A stretch of 64,000 nucleotides of DNA from Paraburkholderia sp. SG-MS1 (GTDB lineage: Bacteria > Pseudomonadota > Gammaproteobacteria > Burkholderiales > Burkholderiaceae): assembly GCF_012275575.1 (NCBI RefSeq), contig NZ_NPIH01000229.1, forward strand, positions 23,055 through 87,054. Reading direction: 5' to 3'. Position numbers and translations under genes: made by a program. The notes under the pieces were generated by a model. It searched no databases and was not told the DNA's origin. It worked only from the letters and a program-made list of their open reading frames with translations. Positions 28,009 to 36,174 of the stretch are shown in pieces (positions within the stretch are counted from its first letter, which is position 1; the number at the start of each line of letters is the position of its first letter).

Positions 28009-29082
28009 ATGAAAACCTTCCATTGCAATCGCTGCTCGCACCTCGTCTTCTTCGAGAACGTTCGCTGCGAACGTTGCGAGTCCTTGCTCGGCTATGTGCC
28101 GGACCTCGCGGAACTCAGCGCGTTCGAAGACGCCGGCGACGGACGCTGGCGCAGCCTGCATCCCGGCGCGGACGGCGCGCTGTTTCGCCAGTGCCACAAT
28201 TACGCGGTCGAAAATGTCTGCAACTGGATGATCCCCGCCGACTCACCCGACACCTTGTGCCGCGCTTGCCAGCTGACGCTCACGATTCCCAATCTCGGCG
28301 CACCGGACAACCGGCTCTACTGGTATCGCCTGGAGATGGCCAAGCGCCGTCTGCTTTATACGCTGGCCGAACTCGGCATCGAGGTGAAGTCGCGCCAGGC
28401 AGACCCCGAACATGGCCTCGCGTTCGAATTCCTCGAAGACGGCGGCGACGGCGCGCGCGTGATGACAGGTCACGACAACGGGCTCATCACGCTGAACATC
28501 GCCGAGGCCGACGACGCTCACCGCGAAAAAGTGCGCACCGCGATGGGCGAACCGTATCGCACGCTGCTCGGCCATTTCCGTCATGAGACCGGGCACTATT
28601 ACTTTGATCAGCTCGTGCAGAACAACCCGCGCTGGCTCGAACCGTACCGCAAGCTGTTCGGCGACGAGCGCGCCGATTACGGCGAGGCGCTGGACGCGTA
28701 CTATCGCGACGGCGCGCCGCCCGACTGGCAGGCGTCGTATATCAGCGCGTATGCGACGATGCACCCGTGGGAAGATTGGGCGGAGACGTGGGCGCACTAT
28801 CTGCTGATCGTCGACGTGCTGGACACGTCGACGTCATACGGTCTCGCGCTCCTGCCCGACGACCCGAGCGAGCCGACCCTCACCGACCGCACGCCGGTCG
28901 AAGACGCCAGCTTCGAGAATCTGATGAAGCGCTGGTTTCCGCTCACCTATGCGTTGAACAGCCTGAACCGCAGTCTCGGAATGGCCGACGGCTATCCGTT
29001 CACGCTGGCCGCGCCGGTGGTGGACAAGCTGCGCTTCGTGCATCGGGTGATTGCGCACGCGGGCGACAAGGGCGCTCAATAG
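28009..29082 (+). CDS. Zinc-ribbon protein with HExxH metallopeptidase motif
   Basis: The 357-residue protein begins with a zinc ribbon (Cys6, Cys9, Cys20, Cys23) and later shows a further cysteine pair in LCRACQLT. A zinc-protease motif follows at residues 192-196 in FRHETGHYYFD, with an acidic helix after it. This family of putative zinc-binding metallopeptidases is regularly found beside ATP-grasp/alpha-E/transglutaminase genes. The ATG at 28009 (MKTFHCNRC) is chosen because the ribbon begins right after it. It points away from the ligase operon and probably shares its control region. The last seven bases overlap the convergent DUF3443 gene. Confidence 0.85.
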   Translation: MKTFHCNRCSHLVFFENVRCERCESLLGYVPDLAELSAFEDAGDGRWRSLHPGADGALFRQCHNYAVENVCNWMIPADSPDTLCRACQLTLTIPNLGAPDNRLYWYRLEMAKRRLLYTLAELGIEVKSRQADPEHGLAFEFLEDGGDGARVMTGHDNGLITLNIAEADDAHREKVRTAMGEPYRTLLGHFRHETGHYYFDQLVQNNPRWLEPYRKLFGDERADYGEALDAYYRDGAPPDWQASYISAYATMHPWEDWAETWAHYLLIVDVLDTSTSYGLALLPDDPSEPTLTDRTPVEDASFENLMKRWFPLTYALNSLNRSLGMADGYPFTLAAPVVDKLRFVHRVIAHAGDKGAQ

Positions 29083-30353
29083 GCAACATACGGCCCGGTG
29101 CCGCCGGGCGTCACCTGCTGTTCGACGGCTGCGTACACATTGCGGCCATAGAAGAACGGCAGCCCCCAGTCGAAAATCGTCGACGTCACGAAAGCGGGTC
29201 CCGCCAGCAAAGGCAATGCCGAATCGCCGGCATAGGTCTGCGCGATCGACGCGGCATTGCCCACGCTGAAGTTCACCGCGCTCGTCGCGCCGTTCACGCC
29301 TTCGATCAGCGCACTCAACTGCTGGGTCGACGCCGGGCAGTAGTACGCGCTATTCGGACTCGGGCAAGCCGCCATCGCGCTGGTCTGGAAGAAGAGCCCG
29401 GTCGAGCCGCTGTCCAGGATGCTGTGCGAATACGTGGTGCCGTTCTGCATCGTCGTGAACGTGCCGTTCGACGGACTCACGCCGATCACCTGCGCACTGC
29501 CGAGCGCATTGTTGGCCTGCGTGCCGATGCCGAACACCAGTTGTCCGGATACCGACGGCGCGCCGCCGGAGACCACAGGCAGGCTTAGCATCGAACCGTT
29601 GTTGTCGATCGCAAAGTACGGCACCGGATTGGCCACCTGAAATTCTTCGGCAAGCGGAATCGACGTACAGGGCAAGCCCTGGCAAGCGTAGTAGGTGCCG
29701 GCCAGCGCCTGCGTCACGCAGTTCGCGCCGCAGTCGTGCCTGAACACGCCGATGCCGAGAATCCCGTTGGCCTGCAAGGTGCCCGGCGTGTTGCGCGAGG
29801 CGCCGAGGCTCGCACAGTCGGCGGGCAACGTCGGGTAGTTCGGGTCGATCACCTGGATCGGCAGCGAAGCGGCTTTTTCGCCGCCGATCTGCAGATCGGC
29901 GAGTCGCACCGAGCCCCACGTGTAGCCGTCGAAAAACTGCATGCATTCGGCGACCAGATTGCCCGACGCATCCTTCTGCTGCGGAAGGTTCATCGACGCG
30001 GGCAGCTGCGAGGCGAACACCCGCACACCCCACGAGCCGGTGTCGACCAGCACGTGATCGATGGTCTGACATTCGCTCGTACCCGGCGCGCACAGCGTGA
30101 TGCTGACGAACGGCATGTTCGGCACGTTGCTCACGCCGGCGTCGACCGTTACACGCACCGCGTTCGCGGCGAGCACTTGCGGCGCGGGCGAGGTGTTGGT
30201 CACGGTCGGCCCGGCGGCACCGCCGCTCGAGCTGCTGGAATTGGCCGTGGTACTCGCGCCGCCGGAGCCGCCGCCTCCGCCGCCGCACGCGGTGACGAGC
30301 AACGCGAGCAGCGTCGCGCACAACAGGGTCATCCACGAACACTTGTGACGCAT
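29076..30353 (-). CDS. DUF3443 lipoprotein with pepsin-like aspartic protease motifs
   Basis: This 425-residue exported protein has a lipobox LLVTAC (Cys23) followed by a glycine-rich linker. The rest shows a striking series in the right order for a pepsin-type protease: VLVDTGSWGVRVF (Asp103), YTWGSVRLADLQIGG (candidate flap tyrosine 143), NGILGIGVF, SGQLVFGIG, SILDSGSTGLFF (Asp313) and near the end DWGLPFFYGRNVYAAVE. The family is annotated as unknown function; the protease reading is my inference from motifs. The gene follows a DUF2844 gene by 11 bases, a common pairing in Burkholderiales. Signs of an alternative role as a secreted binding protein cannot be excluded. Confidence 0.82.
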   Translation of the reverse strand: MRHKCSWMTLLCATLLALLVTACGGGGGGSGGASTTANSSSSSGGAAGPTVTNTSPAPQVLAANAVRVTVDAGVSNVPNMPFVSITLCAPGTSECQTIDHVLVDTGSWGVRVFASQLPASMNLPQQKDASGNLVAECMQFFDGYTWGSVRLADLQIGGEKAASLPIQVIDPNYPTLPADCASLGASRNTPGTLQANGILGIGVFRHDCGANCVTQALAGTYYACQGLPCTSIPLAEEFQVANPVPYFAIDNNGSMLSLPVVSGGAPSVSGQLVFGIGTQANNALGSAQVIGVSPSNGTFTTMQNGTTYSHSILDSGSTGLFFQTSAMAACPSPNSAYYCPASTQQLSALIEGVNGATSAVNFSVGNAASIAQTYAGDSALPLLAGPAFVTSTIFDWGLPFFYGRNVYAAVEQQVTPGGTGPYVAY

Positions 30354-30364
30354 GATCCGCTCCG

Positions 30365-30826
30365 TTATTGAATGACGCCGACGTCGACGCCCGCGGGCAC
30401 CGCCTGCGGCAGATACGCATGGCCCGAGAACGCGCGCAGATGACCGCCGGAGTAAATCACCAGGTCGCTGTTCGACACGGCGAGCGGCGTGCCGCGCCGG
30501 GTCGCGGTGGCGGCGACGTACGCGTCGAACGAGGCGCCGAGCATCGATTTCAGATCAGGCAGCGTCGGGCCCTCCCACGCGACGCCGAACACGATGCCGT
30601 TGCGCCCGACGTACTCGCGCACCTGCGTGCCGGACGGCATCGTCAGCAGATGAACGGAATAGGCGCTCTGCGTGGTAGCCGCGCGAGCGACCGCGCGCAG
30701 GTGTATCTGATCGCTGTCGACAGTGCTGACGTTCTGGCCGAGCGCGGCGTGCGCGGCAAACGACAGCAGCGCGCAGCTCGCCCCGAACATTGCGGGGGCA
30801 CTGCGGGTGTGGAACATCGGTTTCAC
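30365..30826 (-). CDS. DUF2844 exported protein
   Basis: The 153-residue protein has a signal peptide ending near HAALGQ and the DUF2844 core, with REYVGRNGIVFGVAWEGPTL and GHAYLPQAVPAGVDVGVIQ. Its function is unknown. It starts with GTG at 30826, seven bases after an AAGGA ribosome site, and is followed after 11 bases by the DUF3443 gene. The two proteins travel together, so one may be a substrate, inhibitor or chaperone of the other. No cysteine remains in the mature part. Confidence 0.82.
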   Translation of the reverse strand: MKPMFHTRSAPAMFGASCALLSFAAHAALGQNVSTVDSDQIHLRAVARAATTQSAYSVHLLTMPSGTQVREYVGRNGIVFGVAWEGPTLPDLKSMLGASFDAYVAATATRRGTPLAVSNSDLVIYSGGHLRAFSGHAYLPQAVPAGVDVGVIQ

Positions 30827-31382
30827 GAGATTTCCTTCGAGGTGAAACGCTCATGACCCGGCATTCGCCGATCACGAACGAGAAACTAGGGGCGCACGTC
30901 AGACCGGTGGTGCCAGTGTCGCCTTCACACGGGTCGGGCTGCGTGAATGCGTCTACGGAGCGGCTGGATGAAACTTGAGCGATAACGGCACGCGGCGGCA
31001 ATCGTTTGCGACGCGATTTAAACCTTTGGCGGCGGGGATGCCGATCGGCGGCGTTGATCGTTAAAGACACGACCACCGTGGGACGGCGTTCTACGGTTAT
31101 TTTTACATTGCGGCCCGTTTAAAGCGAACACAGGCAAACCAAAATCGCCGGGCCTCAGAAAAATGTTCAGGCGTGCCGCAGCGAACCGTTCGATGTAAGT
31201 ACCCGCTGAAAATAACGACCTTGAGCCTCGCTTTCCTCTGACAAGAAACAATGTGTGCAGCGTATTCTCAAGACGAAAAAGCCCTAAAAAAAACCGCTAA
31301 TGGCGCAGCGCCATTAGCGGTCCATATTCGAGCGAGAGGCTGCATCGTGCTCGAATCAGATGATTCGACGCGACAGTGCCCG
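30827..31382. other. Intergenic region upstream of the DUF2844 gene
   Basis: This 556-base stretch holds no credible gene. It contains the promoter of the DUF2844/DUF3443 pair near its left end and a strong terminator for the phasin gene at 31276-31321. The part at 30980-31260 is less GC-rich than the genes around it. Confidence 0.5.
31276..31321 (-). terminator. Strong intrinsic terminator of the phasin gene
   Basis: A perfect 13-bp stem (arms 31293-31305 and 31309-31321, loop CAG) is followed on the minus strand by a run of seven T residues and a second T run. It lies 62 bases past the phasin stop. Confidence 0.88.
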
Positions 31383-31808
31383 TTATTTTTTCTGCTGCTG
31401 CAGGAGCGACTTTAATTCCTGCACATTTTCTTCTACGCGTTTTGCGATGACCGCATACGACTCGGCTTGCGTCTGATACGCGGCTTGCGCGAGTTGCTGC
31501 ATATCGGCGAGCGACTTGTGCAGACTCTGCTGGATCAACTCGGCGGTTTTCGTGGAAGGCGCTGCGCCGCCCGCCGACAACTGCCCCGTCAGCGACTGCA
31601 GTTCGGTCAGGGTCGTGCGCAGCATGTCGGCCTGCTTCTGCGCCAACGATTGCATTCCCTGGAAGGCCGTCTGATTCGCCTGAACCAGAGCCTCCATGTC
31701 CTTGCGTCGCGCTTCCATGATGGCGGGGACGTCGAAGCCGGGGAGCTTGAACTGCTCCAGCATTTTGGTGAAATCGCCAAATGGATTGGCGGCGTCAGGT
31801 CGGTCCAT
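31383..31808 (-). CDS. Phasin-family polyhydroxyalkanoate granule protein
   Basis: The 141-residue protein is almost wholly amphipathic helix and glutamine/alanine-rich, as in phasins that coat polyhydroxybutyrate granules. Characteristic parts are NPFGDFTKMLEQFKLPGFD at the start and FQGMQSLAQKQADMLRTTL in the middle. It has an excellent GGAGGA ribosome site before the ATG and its own terminator, so it is a single-gene unit. It links to the DUF3141 locus further right, which in Burkholderia is co-regulated with phasins under low oxygen. Confidence 0.85.
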   Translation of the reverse strand: MDRPDAANPFGDFTKMLEQFKLPGFDVPAIMEARRKDMEALVQANQTAFQGMQSLAQKQADMLRTTLTELQSLTGQLSAGGAAPSTKTAELIQQSLHKSLADMQQLAQAAYQTQAESYAVIAKRVEENVQELKSLLQQQKK

Positions 31809-32175
31809 TCGAAATCCTCCTTAATGGTTTGAGTACTCGCCGGCAGTGCAAGCGCGGCATGTTGCACCGACGCGCGCACCGACAGGCACGTGCGCTGCGC
31901 GACCCACGATCCGCCGAAGCTTGCCGGATCTGGGGTCGGACGGCGCATCGGGTCAATCATGCGCCATCCGGGCACATTGCGCCAGCCGACACTCACCCTG
32001 GCTCGAGGCCGGTTCTTCTCCGCCTTGACGATGTCGACCGGCTTGAGCCCCGGCGCATGCAAGGCTTGGTAAGTTACATGACGACTTCAGTAACCCTACG
32101 AAACGGCATGTCGACTATCGTTGCTCCTACACCGGCGCACTGTGGCGCCGGCTCTGTCTCAATGGGATCGACATC
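31809..32175. other. Divergent intergenic region before phasin and exported-protein genes
   Basis: The 367 bases hold the two divergent promoters. No credible gene was found; a CACCGGCGCACTGTGGCGCCGG stretch near 32131 can fold into a short hairpin but has no T run. Confidence 0.4.
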
Positions 32176-32634
32176 ATGAACAAAGCCATTTTCAGCGCGG
32201 CGGTGGCCGCCGTTCTGACCATGTCCGCGACAGCGGCGCTCGCCCAGGAAGCGCCCCCGCCCTCACCCCCTTCCGCCCAGATGCATGGCGAAGCGCAGCA
32301 CGGCGACGGTCCACCTTCGCATGGCGCGATGGGTCCGATGATGGGTCCGAGGGGTCCCGGTTTTGCGGTGATCAACGATCTGGAGCAGTTGCGCCGTCTG
32401 TATGCGCTGAGCGGCCATCCGGGTGAAATCGTCGCGGTGTATCACGAGGTGCTCGGCAAAACGCAGGACCCGATGCTGCGGCATTACATCTACGATTCGC
32501 TGGCTCGCGAGCAGTTGAAGCCCGCGAATCCCGAGCAGGCGATTGCGACGTTGCGCACCAGTCTGGCGGAGGATCTTGCCGCAGAGAGCAAGGCACCGCA
32601 TGGTGGGCCGGGGATGCCGGTGCAGGCGCAGTAA
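32176..32634 (+). CDS. Small exported protein, unknown function
   Basis: The 152-residue product has a clear signal peptide (cleavage near AALAQ, residue 24), then a proline/glycine/histidine/methionine-rich segment (HGAMGPMMGPRGPG) and a helical C-terminal domain with LEQLRRLYALSGHPGEIVAV and ANPEQAIATLRTSLAEDLAA. The His/Met-rich linker could bind copper, but this is only a suggestion. I do not recognise a named family. It stands alone, divergent from the phasin gene. Confidence 0.72.
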   Translation: MNKAIFSAAVAAVLTMSATAALAQEAPPPSPPSAQMHGEAQHGDGPPSHGAMGPMMGPRGPGFAVINDLEQLRRLYALSGHPGEIVAVYHEVLGKTQDPMLRHYIYDSLAREQLKPANPEQAIATLRTSLAEDLAAESKAPHGGPGMPVQAQ

Positions 32635-33265
32635 TTCGCGCTGCAGCAGGAGCTTTTCATGCGCGACGCGGCGACTCGCCGCTCGCCTGGAAGAGTTCCC
32701 GACGGTCCGCCATGCGCTCGTCTGGCATGCAACGTTAGCTGTCCCACACTCGCGCGTCAGTGTCACTTTTCATCTTCCATCAGGTGATTAGGATAGGAGC
32801 ACTGAAACGCTCGCGCGTGGTGAAGAATGCGATACCCGATGAATCTGGTAGTTGCGGCCATCCTCCTTGTGTTGGTCCTGTGTTGCATCATCAAGCTTGC
32901 ACTGCACTGATGCCCGATTCTCGCGGTACACCGCGCGCCCTTTCACGATTTCACATGGCACGCGAATGACGCCGTTCGCGGCACATTAGCGTGTCTCCCA
33001 TCTCGGTCGCACTCCGCTTCGACACCGCATCGACGCCGCGCGCGTCCCCGCTTTTTCGCATGACATCGCGCGAAATAATTGCTGAATGGAGTTCGGCAGG
33101 CGACTCGCCCATACTTCGTTCGCTGCCGGTGCGTACCAAACAAGGACGCATGAGATCAAGGGTGTTTCACGTGCGAGTACGTCTCGCCGATGATCAACGA
33201 TCCTACGGTTGCCCGATCATCGGCTGATACGTTCGAAGCTACCGGCACCGCGTGCCGACGACAGG
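32635..33265. other. Long intergenic region before the DUF4410 gene
   Basis: These 631 bases contain one possible 27-codon membrane peptide (described separately) and otherwise no supported gene. Overlapping antisense frames here are short and have no ribosome site or domain. Confidence 0.4.
32827..32910 (+). CDS. Possible 27-residue membrane peptide
   Basis: A short frame encodes a peptide that is nearly all hydrophobic: NLVVAAILLVLVLCCIIKLA, flanked by an arginine at the start and a lysine/histidine at the end. This is the make-up of a single-span membrane miniprotein. The ribosome site is poor (GTGAAG). It could be chance in a gene-free stretch. Confidence 0.3.
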   Translation: MRYPMNLVVAAILLVLVLCCIIKLALH

Positions 33266-34039
33266 ATGAACATGTTGACTTCAGTGAATTTCCTCAAAAA
33301 GAACGCAACCCGTCTGGTCTGCGTGGCGATGGTCTGCTGCACCGCGTTGCTGACCGGTTGCGCCGGCAGCGGCATCAGAAACACGAGTGAAGCTGGCGCG
33401 CAGCTGCAAGTGCGGCCGGACACCATTTACGTGTACACCTTCGACGCCGATCCGGACCAGGTCAAGCTCGACAGCGGCATGCTGCAGAAACTCAAGACGC
33501 ACCTGAGCGGTTCGTCCGATGCACAGAAGCAGGTCGCCGATGCGGACGCAGTGCGTGAGCAGGTCGCCAACGAAATCGTGCAACAACTGCAGTCGATGGG
33601 TCTGCACGCGGTTCGCTCGGATGCCCCCGCCCCGGCCGACCAGAACGTGCTGCTCGTGCAAGGCAGCTTCGATACGATCGACTCGGGCAATCGCCGCCGT
33701 CGCACGATGATCGGCCTTGGTGCAGGCAAGAGCCAGGTGAGCAGCACGGTGCAGATTCTGTACAAACCCGCGGGCGGCACGCCGCGTCTGGTACAGCGCT
33801 TCGATGCCGATGCGGACAGCGGCAAGGCGCCGGGCGTTGCCGAAACCGCCGGCGTGGGCGCGGCGGCCGGCAGCATCGCGACCACGGCGGCACTCGGCGG
33901 CGGTTTGCATGCCGTATCCGAAACCAAACGGGCTGGCGTGTCAGCGGACGCGAAGCGGCTCGCCGATGCGGTGGCGAAACAGATCGCGCAGATTGGTGTG
34001 AGCGGCGGGTGGATGTCGACGCAACAGATGAAGGGCTGA
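33266..34039 (+). CDS. DUF4410-type lipoprotein
   Basis: The 257-residue protein has a lipoprotein signal with lipobox LLTGC (Cys32) and the DUF4410 features: IYVYTFDADPDQVKLDSG near the start, LVQGSFDTIDSGNRRRRTMI and GLGAGKSQVSSTVQILY in the middle. The GxGAGKSxV stretch resembles a P-loop but is the usual motif of this family and not evidence for an ATPase. The chosen ATG (33266) begins the signal peptide; another ATG follows six bases later. The function is unknown. The gene converges on a reductase gene, with an imperfect GC-rich stem between them near 34084-34130. Confidence 0.75.
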   Translation: MNMLTSVNFLKKNATRLVCVAMVCCTALLTGCAGSGIRNTSEAGAQLQVRPDTIYVYTFDADPDQVKLDSGMLQKLKTHLSGSSDAQKQVADADAVREQVANEIVQQLQSMGLHAVRSDAPAPADQNVLLVQGSFDTIDSGNRRRRTMIGLGAGKSQVSSTVQILYKPAGGTPRLVQRFDADADSGKAPGVAETAGVGAAAGSIATTAALGGGLHAVSETKRAGVSADAKRLADAVAKQIAQIGVSGGWMSTQQMKG

Positions 34040-34132
34040 CGACTCGCCAGTGAATCTGAGCGGCAGCGCTGGTACAGGCAAAAACGCGGCGCGGCGGCGT
34101 GGAGCAAACGCCACCCTGCCGCGCGTTGTCGT

Positions 34133-34810
34133 TCATGCCTTCGTGTAGCGCAGCCACACCGCGTCGTGCTGCGCTTTTTCAACCGATGTCAGCTTCAGAT
34201 ACGCGGGCGCCCGCCACTTGTCCATCGGGACTTCGAACGAAGCAGGATGCTCGCTGCGGCCATCCACGAGCGGCAGAATCAGGACGCTGACTTCGTCGAC
34301 GAGACCGGCGTTCACGAACGCCCCGCTCACATGCGAACCGCCTTCGACAATCAGCTTCTTCACGCCGAGTTCACGTGCCAGGGTCTGCATCACCTGGTCC
34401 AGATCGATTCCGCGCTTGCCGCCGAACACGTACGACACGCCGATCGATTGCAGATAAGCGAGGTAGTCGTCGGCGACCTCTTCGGTCAGTACCTCGATCA
34501 CGTGCGACTTGAGCGCCGTGTTGCTCTTCCATGCGACACGTCCTTGCGAATCGATCGAGATCGCGTATTGCGCCGCGTTGCGTTCGACGAAATGATCCGT
34601 GCGAGGCAGCGCGCTCTTCGCGAGACCTGTCGGATAATCGGCGCCGTGCGAGATTTCCTGCATGGTCACGCGCCCGCAGATCCAGCCGTCGGCTTCGAAG
34701 CTGGCGGCGGTGGTCTCGTAAAGGTCGCTGGCGAAGTCGAGATGCCAGCCGTCCGTGAGACTGCGGCCGTCCAGCGACGACATCATGTGAGCGACGATGT
34801 AGGGTTTCAT
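34133..34810 (-). CDS. RibD C-terminal/dihydrofolate-reductase-like oxidoreductase
   Basis: This 225-residue protein has the fold of RibD reductase: the start PYIVAHMMSSLDGRSLTDGW, the central YVFGGKRGIDLDQVMQTLA and the NADPH-binding LIVEGGSHVSGAFVNAGLVD. Stand-alone members reduce unknown carbonyl or pterin-like substrates and have no deaminase domain. The ATG at 34810 is chosen since the conserved sequence begins there; an upstream extension of 33 residues has no homology-like features. It is a single gene. AGGAGG lies at a suitable distance before the start. Confidence 0.82.
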   Translation of the reverse strand: MKPYIVAHMMSSLDGRSLTDGWHLDFASDLYETTAASFEADGWICGRVTMQEISHGADYPTGLAKSALPRTDHFVERNAAQYAISIDSQGRVAWKSNTALKSHVIEVLTEEVADDYLAYLQSIGVSYVFGGKRGIDLDQVMQTLARELGVKKLIVEGGSHVSGAFVNAGLVDEVSVLILPLVDGRSEHPASFEVPMDKWRAPAYLKLTSVEKAQHDAVWLRYTKA

Positions 34811-34906
34811 AGGGCAAACCTCCTGGTGGTCGACGAGTGGAGGTTCCAGCAAGGGCTGTTCCGCTCGCCGTGTATGGCGCGCGTCAAAGATCAAACCCGC
34901 ATGACG

Positions 34907-34956
34907 CAAAAAAAGCGCCGTTCACCCGCAACATTCAACCGCGGGCAAACGGCGCT
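34907..34956 (-). terminator. Intrinsic terminator after the Old-Yellow-Enzyme gene
   Basis: An outer 9-bp stem (34914-34922 with 34948-34956) and an inner 5-bp stem (34925-34929 with 34941-34945) are followed on the minus strand by seven T residues (34907-34913). It lies 30 bases past the stop. Confidence 0.85.
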
Positions 34957-34986
34957 CATCAGCACCACCGACTCCAGTTCAAACGC

Positions 34987-36087
34987 TTACGACGCGACCG
35001 CGTAACGCTCGAGCCAATGCGCGTACGGCGCGGGCAACGTCCACGACGCGCGCTCGATACCGAGCTTGCGCGCCGCATGATACGGCCAGTGCGGATCGGC
35101 CAGATGCGCGCGGCCGACCATCACCAGATCGAGCTGTTGGTTCGCAACCGAGCGGTCCGCCAGTTCCGGCGTATCGATTCCCCATGCCGACGAAACCGGC
35201 ATGCCAGCCTCGCGGCGCACGCGCTCCGCGATCGGCGCGAGAAACGCGGGCGCCCAGGGAATCGCCGCTGTCGGCGTGGAGAAACCCACGCTGACGCTCA
35301 GCATGTCGAGCCCTTCGCGCTTGAAATTTTTCGCGAGTTCGATTGACTCCGCGAGCGTTTCCTCGTCGCGGCCGTCGTATTCGATCACGCCGAAACGCGC
35401 GGTCAACGGCAGGTGCTCGGGCCAGACCTTGCGCACGGCGGCCAGCGTTTCCAGCAGGAAGCGGCTGCGGTTTTCCAGGCTGCCGCCGTATGCGTCGTCG
35501 CGTTGATTCGAATGCGTCGAGAAGAAGCTCTGGCCGAGGTAGCCGTGCGCGAAGTGCAGTTCGAGCCATTCGAAGTCCGCGTCGCGGGCGCGCTTCGCGG
35601 CGGCGACGAAGTCCTCGCGGACCCGTGCGATGTCGTCGAGCGTCATCGCTTGCGGCACTTTCGGCAGATGCGCGCCGAACGCGATTGCCGACGGCGCGAT
35701 GGTTTGCCAGCCGCGGCTGTCGGCGGCGGCGATGTGGTCGTCGCCCTCCCACGGACGGTTCGCACTGGCTTTGCGGCCCGCGTGACCGATCTGGATGCCC
35801 GGCACCGACCCGGCCGCCTTGATCGACGCCACCACCGGCGCGAAAGCCTGCGCCTGCTCGTCGTTCCAGATGCCGGCGCAGCCCGGCGTGATACGGCCTT
35901 CCGGCGACACGGCCGTCGCCTCGACGATCACCAGCCCCGCACCGCCGCGCGCCAGACCGGCGAGGTGCACGCGGTGCCAATCGTTGATCAGGCCGTCTTC
36001 GGCGGTGTACTGGCACATCGGCGGAATGGCGATCCGGTTGCGCAAGGACACGTCCTTGAGCTTGTAGGGCTGAAACAATGCGGACAT
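34987..36087 (-). CDS. NADH:flavin oxidoreductase, Old Yellow Enzyme family (YqjM/NamA type)
   Basis: The 366-residue FMN enzyme has the YqjM-type start IAIPPMCQYTAEDGLINDWH with the redox-tuning Cys25, the QIGHAGRKAS substrate-site motif and HFAHGYLGQSFFS followed by NQRDDAYGGSLENRSRFL. Such enzymes reduce activated carbon-carbon double bonds, nitro compounds and electrophiles, using NAD(P)H. The ATG at 36087 has GGAG nine bases upstream; a GTG 15 bases earlier is less likely. It is divergent from an ArsR-type regulator, with a perfect palindrome between them, so it is probably induced by electrophiles or thiol-reactive agents. Confidence 0.9.
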   Translation of the reverse strand: MSALFQPYKLKDVSLRNRIAIPPMCQYTAEDGLINDWHRVHLAGLARGGAGLVIVEATAVSPEGRITPGCAGIWNDEQAQAFAPVVASIKAAGSVPGIQIGHAGRKASANRPWEGDDHIAAADSRGWQTIAPSAIAFGAHLPKVPQAMTLDDIARVREDFVAAAKRARDADFEWLELHFAHGYLGQSFFSTHSNQRDDAYGGSLENRSRFLLETLAAVRKVWPEHLPLTARFGVIEYDGRDEETLAESIELAKNFKREGLDMLSVSVGFSTPTAAIPWAPAFLAPIAERVRREAGMPVSSAWGIDTPELADRSVANQQLDLVMVGRAHLADPHWPYHAARKLGIERASWTLPAPYAHWLERYAVAS

Positions 36088-36118
36088 CAGGCTAAACTCC
36101 ACTAAATAGGCTTGTACG

Positions 36119-36142
36119 GTAGTTCGACGAACATCGAACTAC
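36119..36142. promoter_or_regulatory. Operator palindrome between OYE and ArsR genes
   Basis: A perfect 9-bp inverted repeat, GTAGTTCGA-N6-TCGAACTAC, lies in the 87-base gap between the divergent starts. Its size and position are right for binding an ArsR dimer, so both genes are likely regulated by it. Confidence 0.75.
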
Positions 36143-36174
36143 GGAGTATCGCAGAAACCTCTACTATTTGCAGA

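Noticed and set aside
33691..33740. P-loop-like GLGAGKS in the DUF4410 lipoprotein
   Set aside because: It is the usual DUF4410 motif; the protein is a lipoprotein with no other NTPase feature.
34084..34130. GC-rich imperfect stem between DUF4410 and the reductase gene
   Set aside because: Several mismatches and no T run; not listed as a terminator.
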